This document shows, piece by piece, positions 50,501 to 50,834 of a DNA stretch of 50,834 bases. The position numbers and the translations under genes were made by a program. The DNA is taken from assembly GCA_963575745.1 (NCBI GenBank), contig CAUYUJ010000671.1, positions 60,001-110,834 of the forward strand, read 5' to 3'. The notes below the pieces were generated by a model that was not told the origin of the DNA, made no database searches, and saw nothing but the letters and a program-made list of their open reading frames with translations. Position 1 is the first letter of the stretch. Each line of letters starts with the position of its first letter. This stretch comes from Prorocentrum cordatum (taxonomy: Eukaryota > Sar > Dinophyceae > Prorocentrales > Prorocentraceae).

Positions 50501-50834
50501 AAGAGCGTGCTACGGTAGGCTTGGAGGCGCCAGTCAGACGGTTGGCGACGCCGGGCGAGTCGCCTACTTGCGGGCGGTGGAAAATATCCCGTCGCTGCAG
50601 GTCGTCGTCACCGATCTTTTAGGCCTGGCCAATGAAGCGCAGGAGTGGAGTGCGGTGTCTGAAGGTCCAGGGGCCGAGCATGCTGCCGTGTGGCGGCAGA
50701 TCCGCGCGGCGGTGGTGCGTCGTGGAGGGGTCCCGCCCATGACGCACTGGTGTCCTGCCCATAGGGACTTGCCCGAGGCTGCCCTGGCGACCCCTGGATC
50801 TGGCCCGCCTTTTATGTACGTCCTGGGCAATGCC
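47505..50834 (+). CDS. Element B reverse transcriptase-RNase H, partial (open at right edge)
   Basis: 1110 codons without a stop from ATG 47505 to the last base; the 3' end is missing. The ATG overlaps the endonuclease stop by 8 nt and may be only a frame boundary. RT finger segment LVRLPKEGGGSRLIAL...VWAKARS. Motif A is VDAWKAYESV (D437). Motif B is GMLAGCAHST (492-501), motif C is LVDD (525-528). CCHC-like finger C867, C870, H879, C883. RNase H starts at FTDGSG (D971), with D1037 in VVTDLL and HWCPAHRDL near the end. The position where the catalytic Glu is expected is G1017 (DAGRVAYLRAVE). The next expected Asp would lie just past the edge, after LGNA. It shares the LAGC/IAGC motif B and finger with element A. 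Confidence 0.92.
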   Translation, partial: MNDVEAWARLPAEPRGWGSEAPIGCSPFPRTREWECALQCVLTADGQVGLQRAWGQVLHGIECELSDRWGHRRRDRSSHGGRGGNVSFRMLKLEWKPPRRRLYQTSQVAALQVAARWLRHGRYMWQQVCELGKKLMAANVVCSVSVGQTSRLAELLCELNQFYVKIGRASETLGMLDVDLAQFLARGIAVWTDSLAGQAVQRFLDRADEASKEFEREQGASWRQWARDALSGGASMAHRFTRVHPLQEVLDQTTRASPHQLVQREMEKWNKIWTVHGLTQCARPPDFDDWDLLPEMSVAMLRGVFLKFKAKTAVGQSGIAPRALWHLSDAGLIVLSKLFQRCEMLGFWPDNRIFTTLVRLPKEGGGSRLIALVQTLVRVWAKARSVISRQWVVQTDLRDVWGAGGVGRTSSAAAFEHNLMVEVASLLGWHTATAAVDAWKAYESVSPGELICEARHHGFPLRLAWMVIEYRRQPRVLKAFTSYSEPFVSWQGMLAGCAHSTSLLTLLALRAVRRVRASGVVPRALVDDLTIQWIGEEAGGISKFFNALASFKADVKPIGIVLQDSASGKSGYVVANRKVLRASKPWARAVRLEAKRNMRNLGHELSGRERRRPLTRQRIAKLVRRMKRVYPLQKAAGARVSVLWRTGILPGASHCCAVSGTTDSELRKLRAAAGALVGAKGRGGSLTVYLASQSDPWCDPIFEATIAPVKHYAQVVWMQTVPLGTLERAWRALAEKRGQTFSWLHASGPLSVVALSLLRVGWCMESSVLIRSDQGMVYSLLQTDPQHLIKFLRAGIQRWQMRRIQAHFPGFPADAELWPRGIRACAGSKWAALKNSRSTGILRSLWSDSWWPQAKLHDKGLAPDPKCRGCGAGRETCGHLLLECPVLREQLLDFEDEVPISGSLAKTRDRFLDQGPVGRRGAALDPESFELSVGLPLLPMNPPDPPCNPPIFWWGDWESDPLQWSNAAFTDGSGMWSSQPEIRACGWGVVQLSASGMPLRACYGRLGGASQTVGDAGRVAYLRAVENIPSLQVVVTDLLGLANEAQEWSAVSEGPGAEHAAVWRQIRAAVVRRGGVPPMTHWCPAHRDLPEAALATPGSGPPFMYVLGNA

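Larger units (their letters stand above)
45147..50834 (+). mobile_element. Element B: LINE-like retrotransposon, 3' end outside window
   Basis: SL, a 135-nt leader with a small GCGGGC-TGA-GCCCGC hairpin (45180-45194), ORF1, endonuclease, then RT and RNase H still open at the right edge. Same architecture as element A but clearly diverged. An in-frame TAG and a TGAA duplication break the second coding part, so this copy is probably inactive. Confidence 0.9.

Overview
This window looks like nuclear DNA of a dinoflagellate. The direct evidence is a complete 22-nt match to the dinoflagellate spliced leader (DinoSL) at 45147-45168, joined to the 5' end of a retrotransposon. The window is also dominated by long trinucleotide tracts and dispersed short inverted-repeat elements, with no prokaryotic gene organisation. 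The species cannot be fixed from the sequence alone. No ordinary host gene could be identified with confidence. A few GC-rich, exon-like islands are marked as weak candidates.

The recognisable proteins belong to two non-LTR (LINE-like) retrotransposons. Element A, on the minus strand (8612-14722), is complete. It has a perfect 16-bp target-site duplication (8596-8611 and 14723-14738) and begins with the last 8 nt of the DinoSL. It encodes a zinc-ribbon/coiled-coil ORF1, an APE-type endonuclease (EEP), a reverse transcriptase with a C-terminal CCHC-like finger, and an RNase H followed by two zinc-binding modules. These parts lie in successive overlapping frames. The ORF1-endonuclease junction carries UCC UGA, the sequence of the antizyme +1 frameshift site, and the endonuclease-RT junction lies on a run of 16 C. 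Element B, on the plus strand (45147 to beyond the right edge), carries the intact SL, a related ORF1, an endonuclease with an in-frame TAG, and a 1110-codon RT-RNase H frame still open at the window end. Both elements sit in CCT/GGA microsatellite DNA.

The rest is repeats. At least six families of short terminal-inverted-repeat elements are present. The best is a five-copy family of 174-202 bp whose ends each contain a small palindrome; four copies have perfect 8-bp target duplications and one has a 7/8 match.

Layout: 0-8.4 kb is microsatellites, GAT/GCT mosaics and a 21-bp minisatellite. 8.4-14.9 kb is element A. 14.9-28.5 kb is microsatellites and MITEs. 28.5-31.9 kb is a satellite unit, a GCAAT-rich domain and more GAT/GCT mosaic. 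31.9-35.9 kb is three copies of a repeat of about 1.27 kb, the third split by minisatellites. 36.2-38.7 kb is a nested satellite of three units of 0.7-0.9 kb. 38.7-44.2 kb is GC-rich sequence, a TATATG array and MITEs. 44.26-45.15 kb is a CTC tract, followed by element B.
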